Assembly: GCA_002238825.1 (NCBI GenBank)
Contig: MPNC01000003.1
Coordinates: 186,001 to 250,000 of the forward strand
Source: SAR202 cluster bacterium bin87
GTDB taxonomy: Bacteria > Chloroflexota > Dehalococcoidia > Lucifugimonadales > UBA3495
Length of the DNA: 64,000 bases
Direction: 5' to 3'
The notes beneath the pieces are model-generated. The model saw only the letters and a program-made list of their open reading frames with translations, had not been told where the DNA came from and made no database searches. The position numbers and the translations under genes were made by a program. Positions 49,273 through 57,576 of the stretch are shown here, piece after piece; position 1 is the stretch's first letter, and every line of letters begins with the position of its first letter.

Positions 49273-50628
49273 CTAGCTGCCGTCCTGGGATAGCTCGGAC
49301 TGGCGGGAACGCAGGAACTCCAGCATCATGTCGCCGTAGCGTTCCCGCTGCGCCTCCAGCGGGGTGCTGCTACTGAGAAAGTCCTCGTTGACCTGTCGCC
49401 GTAGGTCCTCCATCTCGGCGGCTTCCTCATCCGTAAGCGAGTCCTTTCGACGCAGTTCCAGCAGGCGTTGGCGACGGTCGATGGTCAGTTGGTCCGTGGG
49501 CTCGTCAACTCCCATGAACGTGCGCAGGATTTCGTCAGTGGTCCATCCGATGATGTCGTGCTCGTTGGTACTGGCGGCGATCATTCCCCCGGGTCTCCTC
49601 TTCAGCATGTGCACTTGGCCTTTTTCGAGACCGGCAACGACGAAGGGCGAGTGCGTGGTGGCGAATATTTGCAAGTTTGGGAAGTGCTTGCGCAACGCGG
49701 GTATTACCCTGCGTTGCCAAGTGGGGTGTAAGTGGTTTTCAATCTCGTCAACGAGCAAAACGCCTGGCTCTTGTGCCCAGTCGAATTGCCCGAGATTTGG
49801 TCGGTTTCCCCGGCTACGATGATGAAAATCGGCCAGCCTCAGCGCCAGATACCAGATCCATAACAATGTACCTTGTGTGCCGGAACTAAGGTCTCCCATG
49901 AACAGACCATTTGGTGCGTCGTCTGTCGTTCGAATCCCCATTTGGTCATGTACGTTCGTTGGCGTCAAAGTGTCATTTTGCACCATTTGACGATGAATAT
50001 AATCTGCCGGGAAAGCGCCTGGGGTCAGAACCTCGGAGCAAATTGATTGTGCGCATTTTGACGCTAGCAGCTCAGCGGATTGGTATACGGTTATGTTGTC
50101 AGAAGAAGCTCTCTGCATGCGAATGCGATCTGAGATCAACTTATACGCCCGGTGAATCCTGCGGCCATCAAAAGCATACAAGGGATCTCGTAACAGATTA
50201 CGAAGATTTATTGGGCTGATCCTCCCTTGCTGTTCTTCGATTTCCTCTTCGATAAATATGCGAGAGACTCCTTCCGCAGCAAGATCAGACATTCCTTTGT
50301 TGTCGTCGCTGAACGGGAGGTTAACGCGCCCTGCTGGCACATACGTCCAAGGCACAAAATTAACTCCGTCTTTTTGGCCTTCTTCTGGTGCCTCTATGTG
50401 CTGCATTCTCCGCACCTGGACTTCGTTCAGCAGGATTTGATTCCAGTCATCGCTGAGGTCAAAATAGAACCTTTGTGGGATCAATGTGCGCGATAGTAGC
50501 AGGCGCAAAGCAACCGATTTGCCGCTCGCGTTCGGTCCGACAAACAAGTTCACCCGATTATCAAATTCAAAGTCCACCGTGTCCCAAAACGGCGGTATTC
50601 CTTGAATGGTCATCCCCGTGACATGCAT
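49273..50628 (-). CDS. AAA/ABC-type ATPase, Septu PtuA-like
   Basis: 451 residues from ATG 50628 with GAGG upstream; the frame extends to a GTG at 50703 inside the neighbouring gene's end, less likely. Walker A is GPNASGKS (31-38), a signature-like DLSSGTQG (246-253) and Walker B with catalytic Glu is LLVDEIENHLHP (about 291-302), followed by the His-switch region IFATTHSPFVVAGL. This OLD/SMC-like ATPase layout fits PtuA. A long helical middle (about 120-235) could sense the target. The pair with the HNH gene indicates a defence system. Base composition in the middle is more AT-rich than its neighbours. Confidence 0.88.
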   Translation of the reverse strand: MHVTGMTIQGIPPFWDTVDFEFDNRVNLFVGPNASGKSVALRLLLSRTLIPQRFYFDLSDDWNQILLNEVQVRRMQHIEAPEEGQKDGVNFVPWTYVPAGRVNLPFSDDNKGMSDLAAEGVSRIFIEEEIEEQQGRISPINLRNLLRDPLYAFDGRRIHRAYKLISDRIRMQRASSDNITVYQSAELLASKCAQSICSEVLTPGAFPADYIHRQMVQNDTLTPTNVHDQMGIRTTDDAPNGLFMGDLSSGTQGTLLWIWYLALRLADFHHRSRGNRPNLGQFDWAQEPGVLLVDEIENHLHPTWQRRVIPALRKHFPNLQIFATTHSPFVVAGLEKGQVHMLKRRPGGMIAASTNEHDIIGWTTDEILRTFMGVDEPTDQLTIDRRQRLLELRRKDSLTDEEAAEMEDLRRQVNEDFLSSSTPLEAQRERYGDMMLEFLRSRQSELSQDGS

Positions 50629-50675
50629 CTTCGCTACCTCGATATAAGCACTTTGCGTCTGCGCCGTCCGTGAGC

Positions 50676-51815
50676 TCAGTAATTCTGCCACAGCCGCCCC
50701 CACTCCGTCTTCAGCGCTTTGCGCACCCTGCCCTTGCCTATCGTGTTCAGCCAGTAGCCGTTATGGTAGATGTTGCTGGCGGTGTAGGCCCAGGCCGCGA
50801 TGGGCGAGCGGAGCAGGGCGTTCTCCAGGGGCTTGAGGGGGCCCCAGTAGATCATCTTCTGGCCGCGGCTGGCGAAGGTGTTCTCGTTGTCGGCGAATTT
50901 CCAGTTGACGCGGCTGATGTCCGGCTCGTCGCCGACCACCTCGATGTCGCGCATATCGCCCACTCCTAGGCCGCGCTCGTGGGCCAGGCGGATGAAGCGC
51001 AAGGAAAGCGGGTCGAAGCCCATCATTGACGCCACCACGGCGTCCACCGCCACCTGATCGGCGCCGGCGACGATGCGGTTCTTGATGTGCCAGCGCATGG
51101 CGCGCGGGCCCGGGCCGTCGCCGGCGAAGGTGCCGTCGGTTACCGCGAAGATGCCAGGGTGAATCTCCTGCTGAATCGCCAGCAGGTCCACCAGCGTCTC
51201 GTGGATCACCGAGTGGGTCCAGTGACGCTTGCGATGCAGCAGGCCGCCGAAGGCGTTTTTCATGGCGCCGGTCATGGTGGTGAAGACATGGGTCTTCATG
51301 GTGGGCAGGTGGACGATGTTCTTGCCGGCAAAGATCTCCGGTATCTCGATGCCCTCGGGGTAAATGTCGTCCAGCACCAGCATGTCGGCCTTGGGCTCGT
51401 AGCGCACCCACGGCTCCGGCGGCGTGTCCAGGTGAACGGTGCGCAGGTTGTATTTGTCCTGCACCGGTTTGTGCTTGTTGTTGACCTCACCCTCGAACGA
51501 ATCGACGACCACGGTGCCGTTGTGCGCGGCGATGAGGTCTTGGTGACCCATGTTCTGCAGACCGCGGATCGCACCCTCTAACTGCCAAGGAGTGGTGGAG
51601 CAGCCGGGATACCAGTGCTGCCACGATATGTTGATCTTCAGCAGCGTCTCCTGCTCCGGCGACAGGACCGACTCCGCGCCGGCCAGCCGCATGGCGCGTT
51701 CCACATCGTCCAGCACCGTCTCCGGCGTCGTTGCCACCACCGACACCACCGGCGTGCCCGTCCTGCGCCCGCCCGTCGCCTGTACCGCTGTTCCCAACTG
51801 CTCTACCGTGGTCAT
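50676..51815 (-). CDS. DUF362 family protein
   Basis: 379 residues. Diagnostic elements are LLKINISWQHWYPGCSTTPWQLEGAIRGL, IFAGKNIVHLPTMKTHVFTTMTGAMKNAFGGLLHRKRHWTHSVIHETLVDLL and GTFAGDGPGPRAMRWHIKNRIVAGADQVAVDAVVASMMGFDP. These match DUF362 proteins, which often sit beside ferredoxin domains; no 4Fe-4S ferredoxin domain is fused here. The family's chemistry is unclear. The gene lies upstream of the Septu-like pair on the same strand (its own 3' end is 47 bp before that start codon) and downstream of an LLM gene. Confidence 0.85.
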   Translation of the reverse strand: MTTVEQLGTAVQATGGRRTGTPVVSVVATTPETVLDDVERAMRLAGAESVLSPEQETLLKINISWQHWYPGCSTTPWQLEGAIRGLQNMGHQDLIAAHNGTVVVDSFEGEVNNKHKPVQDKYNLRTVHLDTPPEPWVRYEPKADMLVLDDIYPEGIEIPEIFAGKNIVHLPTMKTHVFTTMTGAMKNAFGGLLHRKRHWTHSVIHETLVDLLAIQQEIHPGIFAVTDGTFAGDGPGPRAMRWHIKNRIVAGADQVAVDAVVASMMGFDPLSLRFIRLAHERGLGVGDMRDIEVVGDEPDISRVNWKFADNENTFASRGQKMIYWGPLKPLENALLRSPIAAWAYTASNIYHNGYWLNTIGKGRVRKALKTEWGRLWQNY

Positions 51816-51841
51816 CGAATTTCTCCAATATTATTATTTCT

Positions 51842-51904
51842 ACATCGATATACAGGATATACAAGATAGGCAGTTCTATCCTGATCATCCTGTATATCCA
51901 TGCA
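51842..51904. repeat. Intergenic inverted repeat, GGATGGAC family (copy 3)
   Basis: Arms ACATCGATATACAGGATATAC (51842 on) and ATCCTGTATATCCATGCAAA (to 51906) invert one another with mismatches. It is a compact member of the family at 36032 and 41581, between DUF362 and LLM genes and touching the LLM stop codon. Confidence 0.65.
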
Positions 51905-51907
51905 AAC

Positions 51908-53029
51908 TTACTTGTTGTGAAAGTGAGGTATGACGTATTCGCCGAAGAGGCGGATGGAGTTCATCACCTCTTCGTGGGTGGCGTAACCTGCCTGGAAAAT
52001 GGGCATGATCTCGTCCACGCCCATGGCCTCGAATTCCTCAATCACTCGAATGCAGGCGTCGGGATCGCCGACGCAATATCCGCCGCCGGCCAGCAATTCC
52101 TCCGGGGTCGGTGGCTTCTGCTGCTGCGGGTCCTCCGACGGACGGGACGGCCCGCCGCCGCGCACCGCGCCGCCCTGCACGTAGAACCGGTACTCGTCGG
52201 GCACGGCGTCCGAATCGACGCCGGCCCACTCCAGCACGAACCGCTGACGGCTCTGCTCCAGGTACCAGGCCGCGACTTCCGCGCCCTTCTGCCGTGCCTT
52301 GGCATCGTCCTCGTCGCAGAACCCGATGGTGGAGGCCACCACCTGGCGGTTGACGAATCGCCCGACGGGCGTGGGGTTCTCAATGGCCTCGTAGTAGGCG
52401 TTCACCAGCCCGCGCGTCTTGTCCGTGCCGCCCAGGGTGTTGACCAGGCAGCCCACGCCCAACTGGCCGGCCAGGCGGAAGGTGTCCTCCTGGGTGCACG
52501 CCATCCACAGCGGCGGATGGGGCTGCTGCAAGGGCTTGGGGATCACCTCGCGAGGCGGGATCTGCCAGTTCTCGCCGTCGTGGCTGAAGACCTCGTCGCA
52601 CCACATGCGGGGCAGGCACTCCAGCGTCTCCACCATCATGCTCTGGGTCCGGGCCACATCGGTGCCGAAAGGGGTGAGCTGGTACGGCCCCTTGGTGCGG
52701 CCCACACCCACGTCCACGCGGCCGTCGCTCAGGATGTCCAGAGTCGATGCGCGGGCCGCCACGTGCAGCGGATGGTGCACCGGCGCCAGCACCACGCCAA
52801 AGCCCAGCCGCATCTTCTTGGTGTGCTGGGCCATCACGGCCAGCGTCACCTCGGGCGCAGACGAGTGGGCGAACTCGGTGAGGAAGTGATGCTCCACCAG
52901 CCACACCCGTTCGAAACCCATCTCCTCGGCGTACTGCACCTGCTTCACCGCGTTCCACAGTGTGTCGTACTCGGCGGTGTCCGTCCACGGACGGGGCATC
53001 TGGAGCTCATAGAACATCCCGAATTTCAT
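51908..53029 (-). CDS. LLM-class flavin-dependent oxidoreductase
   Basis: 373 residues. Luciferase-like fold: AEEMGFERVWLVEHHFLTEFAHSSAPEVTLAVMAQHTKKMRLGFGVVLAPVHHPLHVAARASTLDILSDGRVDVGVGRTKGPYQL covers the N-terminal half with the typical GVVL..HHPL..A and LDILSDGRVDVGVGR motifs. A Pro/Gln/Lys-rich insert (RPSEDPQQQKPPTPEEL, about 300-318) interrupts the barrel near the C-terminus. Flavin or F420 dependent monooxygenase or reductase; substrate unknown. It is followed, on the same strand, by DUF362 and preceded by the SDR gene at 53072, so a catabolic cluster is likely. Confidence 0.93.
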   Translation of the reverse strand: MKFGMFYELQMPRPWTDTAEYDTLWNAVKQVQYAEEMGFERVWLVEHHFLTEFAHSSAPEVTLAVMAQHTKKMRLGFGVVLAPVHHPLHVAARASTLDILSDGRVDVGVGRTKGPYQLTPFGTDVARTQSMMVETLECLPRMWCDEVFSHDGENWQIPPREVIPKPLQQPHPPLWMACTQEDTFRLAGQLGVGCLVNTLGGTDKTRGLVNAYYEAIENPTPVGRFVNRQVVASTIGFCDEDDAKARQKGAEVAAWYLEQSRQRFVLEWAGVDSDAVPDEYRFYVQGGAVRGGGPSRPSEDPQQQKPPTPEELLAGGGYCVGDPDACIRVIEEFEAMGVDEIMPIFQAGYATHEEVMNSIRLFGEYVIPHFHNK

Positions 53030-53071
53030 GGCGAAAATCCTTTGGACGTGTTCGTCCGCGTACTGTCAATT

Positions 53072-53854
53072 CTACAACGCCGTCCATCCGCCATCGACGA
53101 CCAGCAGGTGGCCGGTGGTGGCGCCGGCGGAATCGCTGGCCAGGTAGATCGCGGCGCCCACCAGTTCCTCCGGGTCCATGCGTCGCCCCAGGGGCATCTT
53201 GATGGCCAGCTCGGCTCGCACCTGGTCGGCGTCCCGGTCATCCGCTTCCAGCAGGCCGGGTGTGGTGGTAGGCCCGGGTCCGATGGCATTGACGGTGATG
53301 CCGTGCTGCGCCCATTCCAGGGCCAGGACGCGGGTCAGGTTCGCCAGCCCGCCCTTGCTGGCGCAGTAGGCGGCGCGATTCACCGCGCCAACCAGGGCCA
53401 TCTGCGAGGCGACGTTGATGATGCGGCCGAACCCGTTGGGGATCATCAGTCGGGCGGCGGCCTGGGAGCAGAAGAACGCCCCCTTCAGGTTGGTGTCCAT
53501 CACCGCATCCCAGTCTTCCTCGGTGACCTCCAGCGCGGGGGCGCGACGGCGGATGCCGGCGTTGTTGACCAGGATGTCCAGCCCGCCCAGGTCGTCCGCC
53601 ATGCGCCGGATCGTCGGGCGGATTTCGGCAACGTCCTGCACGTCCAGGTCGCCGGCCAGCCCGACCTGTCCTTCGTTGCGGATTTGCATCACCACATTTG
53701 ACAACCCTTCCCATGATTCGTCGGACGCCATGTCGGTGACGGCCACGTCGGCGCCGGCCTGCGCCAGCCCCACCGCCAGCGTCGCCCCAATTCCTCGCGC
53801 GGCGCCGGTCACCAGCGCTTTTCGTCCGGTCAAGTCCAATCCTGCGAAGGGCAT
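53072..53854 (-). CDS. Short-chain dehydrogenase/reductase
   Basis: 260 residues from ATG 53854 (CAGGAG upstream); the long frame beyond it is not supported. A complete classical SDR: cofactor motif VTGAARGIGATLA (about 15-27), NNAG (about 92-95), catalytic Ser in IINVASQMALVG, and YCASKGGLANLTR with the Tyr-x3-Lys. The C-terminal VDGG is also present. Reduces or oxidises a hydroxy/keto group with NAD(P)H; the specific substrate is unknown. It starts close to the LLM gene, and the two together resemble a degradation module. Confidence 0.95.
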   Translation of the reverse strand: MPFAGLDLTGRKALVTGAARGIGATLAVGLAQAGADVAVTDMASDESWEGLSNVVMQIRNEGQVGLAGDLDVQDVAEIRPTIRRMADDLGGLDILVNNAGIRRRAPALEVTEEDWDAVMDTNLKGAFFCSQAAARLMIPNGFGRIINVASQMALVGAVNRAAYCASKGGLANLTRVLALEWAQHGITVNAIGPGPTTTPGLLEADDRDADQVRAELAIKMPLGRRMDPEELVGAAIYLASDSAGATTGHLLVVDGGWTAL

Positions 53855-54008
53855 ACCATTCTCCTGAAATCGGCGATGCGCCGGCTTCGGCGCCCGCGAG
53901 TGTACCGGCATTATAGCGATGGCAACGGATGCTCTCGGTTGATGCTGCATCCGACACCGTGATATCGTGATACGGGATAATATTGCCCGCGGATAAGCAG
54001 GGAACGCG

Positions 54009-54572
54009 TTGCTTGGGACCAGATCGCCAGGGTTGCTCATGGGTCTTGCCACCATCGCCGTGGCGGCGGTGTGCTTGAGTTTCGTAATAACCGCCTGGAC
54101 GCCGAATACCGCCGAGGCCAACGGCGCGTCCACGATCATCATGGACCGCACCCAGGGGCCCTACCGCATGGTGGTGGGCATCATCCCCGCCCGGCCGGTG
54201 ATACCACAGACCCATCTGGCCATCCAGGTATTTGACGCCACCGATCCCCGTCCGCTGCGCGACACGGAGGTGCGGATGACCGTGGTAACGTCCGGGCCTC
54301 CCGGCTCCACGGGATTCGGGCCGCAGCAGGTGCTGAACGAGCAGACGCTACGTTATTTCGAGGTGGACGTCCCCTTCGCGCAGACCGGCCCGTGGGATGT
54401 GTCCGTAACGGTCGAGTCGGAACGCGGCGAGGAGACCTTCGTGCTGCCCCTGGACGTGGGCGAACCGGGTGCCAGCATCCAGTGGATCTGGATCACTGCG
54501 ACGCTGATAGTGATCATCATCGTGGGGGTATGGACGTGGCTCACCCTACGCCGGCGCAGTTCCGCGGCCTGA
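54009..54572 (+). CDS. Secreted or membrane-anchored protein of unknown function, FixH/CopC-like
   Basis: 187 residues from TTG 54009. An N-terminal hydrophobic segment (LATIAVAAVCLSFVITAW) ends near Ala-Glu-Ala, a likely signal sequence. It is followed by a beta-rich domain (YRMVVGIIPARPVIPQTHLAIQVFDATDPRPLRDTEVRMTVV ... PFAQTGPWDVSVTVESERGEETFVLPL), resembling periplasmic FixH- or CopC-like domains. A single C-terminal membrane helix (WIWITATLIVIIIVGVWTWLTL) and a basic tail anchor it. The stop overlaps the next membrane-protein gene by 1 bp. Together the pair forms one membrane unit. Confidence 0.7.
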   Translation: MLGTRSPGLLMGLATIAVAAVCLSFVITAWTPNTAEANGASTIIMDRTQGPYRMVVGIIPARPVIPQTHLAIQVFDATDPRPLRDTEVRMTVVTSGPPGSTGFGPQQVLNEQTLRYFEVDVPFAQTGPWDVSVTVESERGEETFVLPLDVGEPGASIQWIWITATLIVIIIVGVWTWLTLRRRSSAA

Positions 54573-56128
54573 TGAACCGCCGCGCGGCTGGAATCCTCCT
54601 GCCCATGGGTGCGGCCGTATTTGTCGCGGCTCTCGTCACGGCATTCCCGGTGGCCGCCCGCGCTCACGGATTCGGCGAGCGGTACGACCTTCCGTTGCCC
54701 CTGTCCCTGTTTGTGGTTGCCGGCGCGGTTGCTGTGGCGTTGTCGTTCGTCGTGGCGGCGGTGTTCCTGCGGGCCGGAGCGACCCACGCCCAATACCCCC
54801 GTTACAACCTGCTGCGCGTGCCGCCCGTGCGCTGGCTGGCCTCCTCACCGGTCACCGCTACGCTGAAAACCCTGTCGGTCGCGCTGACCGTTTACGTGAT
54901 AGTCGGGGCGCTGATCGGCAACGAACGGGCCGCGTTGAACCCGGCGCCGGCAGCGATCTACGTCGCCTTCTGGGTGGGACTGAGCTTCTTCACCGCGCTT
55001 TTCGGCAACCTCTGGGCGCTGGTCAACCCGTGGAAAGCGGCGTGGGGATTTCTGGAGATGGCGTTCGCGGTCGTATCGGGCGGAGGTCGCTTGAGCCTGC
55101 ATTATCGCTACCCCACGAGGATCGGACCCTGGCCGGCGGTGCTGGTGTTCGTGGGATTTGCAATCCTGGAAACCGTGGCTGCCGACACCGCGGGCCCCCG
55201 GGCGCTGGGCTGGATCCTCGTGCTCTACACGCTGTACAACTTTGTGGGGATGTACGTGTACGGTCGCGAGGTCTGGCTGCGCAACGCCGAGGGGTTCACC
55301 GTGGTCTATGGGTTCATGTCCCGTTTCTCGGTCACCGAGGTGAGATCGCCAACGTCGCGATGCCGTCGATGCTCCAGCGACGGCCGATGCGCGGCTGGCG
55401 AAACCGACTGTGTCGACTGCTACGAGTGCTACGCCGCAGCCTCGCCGCCACAGCGCCAGTTCAACCTGCGCCCGCCCTGCGTGGGTCTCAACCGCCTCGG
55501 CGTGGTGACATTGACCGTGGTGTTTCACGTCATCCTGCTACTGTCCACCGTCTCCTTCGATGGCCTGTCGGCGACGCCGGAATGGCTGGTGTTCACCGGC
55601 CAGTTCCTCCTCCAGTTCCCGATCTACGGCGGCTACATCGCCAACCTCATCGGCGTGCTGGGGCTGCCGGTGGTATTCGGCCTGCTGTTCGTCGCCACCT
55701 GCGCGGCGATGGCCTTGTTGTCCGGCCAGGCGGAGCCGGACGCCGGGCAGTTGCTGCGGCGGTTCACCTTCTCGCTGTTGCCCATAGCGTTGGCCTACCA
55801 CTTCGCCCACTTCCTGGGGTTCCTGCTCATCAACGGCCAGCGGTTCATCGTGCTGGCGTCGGACCCCTTCGGCTGGGGCTGGGACCTCTTCGGCACGGCA
55901 GACGCCATCATCAACATCAGCATTCTGTCCCCCGTTTTCATCTGGTACTTCTCGATCCTCGCCATCGTCGTGGGCCACATCGCCGGCGTGTATCTGGCCC
56001 ACGTGCAGGCGACGCGGATCTATTCGACCCGGCGCGCGGCACTGCTCAGCCAGGTCCCCATGCTGGTCCTGATGGTGTGCTACACTTGCGCGAGTTTGTG
56101 GATAATTTCGCGCCCCATCGCCGAATGA
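54572..56128 (+). CDS. Polytopic membrane protein resembling fenitrothion hydrolase FedA, with a Cys-rich loop
   Basis: 518 residues from ATG 54572, overlapping the previous stop (TGATG). About 12 hydrophobic segments. The start ARAHGFGERYDLPLPLSLFVVAGAVAVALSF and AIYVAFWVGLSFFTALFGNLWALVNPWKAAW resemble membrane proteins annotated as fenitrothion hydrolase. Between segments (about residues 268-295) is a cytoplasmic or extracellular loop with eight Cys: RCRRCSS, RCAAGETDCVDCYECYAA. That CxxC-rich pattern could bind metal. The function in bacteria other than pesticide hydrolysis is not established. Probably cotranscribed with the FixH/CopC-like gene and the downstream SDR. Confidence 0.72.
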   Translation: MNRRAAGILLPMGAAVFVAALVTAFPVAARAHGFGERYDLPLPLSLFVVAGAVAVALSFVVAAVFLRAGATHAQYPRYNLLRVPPVRWLASSPVTATLKTLSVALTVYVIVGALIGNERAALNPAPAAIYVAFWVGLSFFTALFGNLWALVNPWKAAWGFLEMAFAVVSGGGRLSLHYRYPTRIGPWPAVLVFVGFAILETVAADTAGPRALGWILVLYTLYNFVGMYVYGREVWLRNAEGFTVVYGFMSRFSVTEVRSPTSRCRRCSSDGRCAAGETDCVDCYECYAAASPPQRQFNLRPPCVGLNRLGVVTLTVVFHVILLLSTVSFDGLSATPEWLVFTGQFLLQFPIYGGYIANLIGVLGLPVVFGLLFVATCAAMALLSGQAEPDAGQLLRRFTFSLLPIALAYHFAHFLGFLLINGQRFIVLASDPFGWGWDLFGTADAIINISILSPVFIWYFSILAIVVGHIAGVYLAHVQATRIYSTRRAALLSQVPMLVLMVCYTCASLWIISRPIAE

Positions 56129-56155
56129 GGGCGGCCCATTACGGAGGATTCAACT

Positions 56156-56971
56156 GTGCCTGAACGCAGCCCGCGACTGGAAGGAAAGGTGGCAATCGTG
56201 ACCGGCGCCGGCTCCAGCGGCCCTGGCGTGGGGAACGGCCGGGCGACCGCCACGCTGTTCGCCCGGGAGGGAGCCAAGGTCCTGCTGGCCGACATCACCG
56301 AGGAGCGGGCCGCCGAGACCATGGAGATGATCCAGGCCGAAGGCGGCGTGGCGTCAACCGTGCAGGCCGACGTGACCCGGGCCGCCGACTGCGAGCGCAT
56401 GGTGGAGACCTGCATCGAACGCTATGGCCGGCTGGACATCCTGGACAACAACGTGGGCATCTCCCGTCGCGGCACGGTGGTGGAGGTCTCCGAGGAAGAC
56501 TGGGACCACATCATGGCCGTGAACGTCAAGACCATCGTCATGGCCAGCAAGTTCGCGGTGCCGCGCATGATAGAGGCCGGCGGCGGGTCCATCATCAACA
56601 TCTCGTCAATCGCCGGCCTGCGCGCCCACAGCAGCACGCCCTACACGGCGTCCAAGGCGGCGGTGATCGGCCTGACCATCTCCATGGCCGCCGACCACGG
56701 GCCCGACGGCATCCGCACCAACTGCATCGCGCCCGGCCTGGTGTATACCCCCATGGTGGCGCCGCGCATGGACGATGACCTGCGCCAGGTTCGCAGCTCT
56801 TCGGCCCCCCTGCGCACCGAGGGCACGGCCTGGGACATCGGCAACGCGGCCCTGTTCCTGGCCAGCGACGAGGCTCGCTGGATCAACGGTGTGATACTGC
56901 CCGTCGACGCGGGTCTGGTTGCCACCTCGCCGGTCACCTACCAGACACTTGCCCAGCAGGTGCGGGTGTAG
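56156..56971 (+). CDS. Short-chain dehydrogenase/reductase
   Basis: 271 residues, GTG start with ACGGAGG upstream. All SDR motifs: VTGAGSSGPGVGNGRATA (about 16-33, longer glycine loop than usual), DNNVG in place of NNAG (about 101-105), SIINISSIAGL (Ser ~ 152), PYTASKAAVIGLT (Tyr-x3-Lys, about 165-169). The extended glycine loop with PGVGNG is typical of a subgroup common in these genomes. Substrate unknown. It follows the membrane pair at 54009-56128 within 28 bp and is likely the last gene of that operon. Confidence 0.93.
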   Translation: MPERSPRLEGKVAIVTGAGSSGPGVGNGRATATLFAREGAKVLLADITEERAAETMEMIQAEGGVASTVQADVTRAADCERMVETCIERYGRLDILDNNVGISRRGTVVEVSEEDWDHIMAVNVKTIVMASKFAVPRMIEAGGGSIINISSIAGLRAHSSTPYTASKAAVIGLTISMAADHGPDGIRTNCIAPGLVYTPMVAPRMDDDLRQVRSSSAPLRTEGTAWDIGNAALFLASDEARWINGVILPVDAGLVATSPVTYQTLAQQVRV

Positions 56972-57008
56972 CAGGCCATGTCCCGCATGGCGTCAGCTGC
57001 GCCCAAGT

Positions 57009-57458
57009 CTAGTCTTCTATAGACACCAGCGTCAGGTCAAAGGTCAGGTCCTTGCCGGCCAGGGGGTGATTGGCGTCCAGGGTGACCGCTTCGTCGGAGA
57101 CTGCCATGATGGTGAAGTTGACCACTTGCCCGCTTTCCTGCTGGCCCTGCACGCTGGTTCCCACTTCCAGGGGCATTTCCGGAGGGAATTCGCCCCGCGG
57201 CACCTGCATCACGCCGTCAGCATGATGCTCGCCGTAGGCGTCGGCGCACGGGATGTGGACGGTCTTGGTATCGCCAACTTCCATCCCCACGACACCGTTC
57301 TCGAACCCCGGTATCACCTGGCCGCCTCCGATGGTGAAGGCCATGGGCGTGCCGCCGTCCGATGAGTCGAACACTTCGCCATCGTCCAGGCGGCCCGTGT
57401 AATGGACTCTGACTCTGTTCCCCGTCTGTGCTGTGGTCAATTTCGCCCCCCGTGTCAT
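57009..57458 (-). CDS. FKBP-type peptidyl-prolyl isomerase, SlyD-like
   Basis: 149 residues from ATG 57458; longer starts (57464, 57473) are possible. The FKBP core opens VRVHYTGRLDDGEVFDSSDG, followed by FTIGGGQVIPGFENGVVGMEVGDTKTVHIP. An insert-in-flap (IF) region AYGEHHADGVMQVPRGEFP then follows, as in SlyD-type chaperone-isomerases. The ending DANHPLAGKDLTFDLTLVSIE is standard for SlyD. It speeds proline cis-trans isomerisation and may act as chaperone. The His-rich metal-binding tail of E. coli SlyD is absent. Gene isolated, minus strand. Confidence 0.95.
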   Translation of the reverse strand: MTRGAKLTTAQTGNRVRVHYTGRLDDGEVFDSSDGGTPMAFTIGGGQVIPGFENGVVGMEVGDTKTVHIPCADAYGEHHADGVMQVPRGEFPPEMPLEVGTSVQGQQESGQVVNFTIMAVSDEAVTLDANHPLAGKDLTFDLTLVSIED

Positions 57459-57576
57459 GTGTGGATGGGCCACTATAGCACGGACGCAAATCCCGCCCGA
57501 ATTGTGCTATGGTACGGCAACCAAGACAGCCTGAGGCCGGCGCGGCCGCCGGGCGCACCCTGTTCAGGGAGGAGCC

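Noticed and set aside
51731-53701. Very long open frame (656 codons) on the plus strand
   Set aside because: It lies antisense to the LLM and SDR genes, is low-complexity in composition and has no family-like motif; high G+C creates such shadows.
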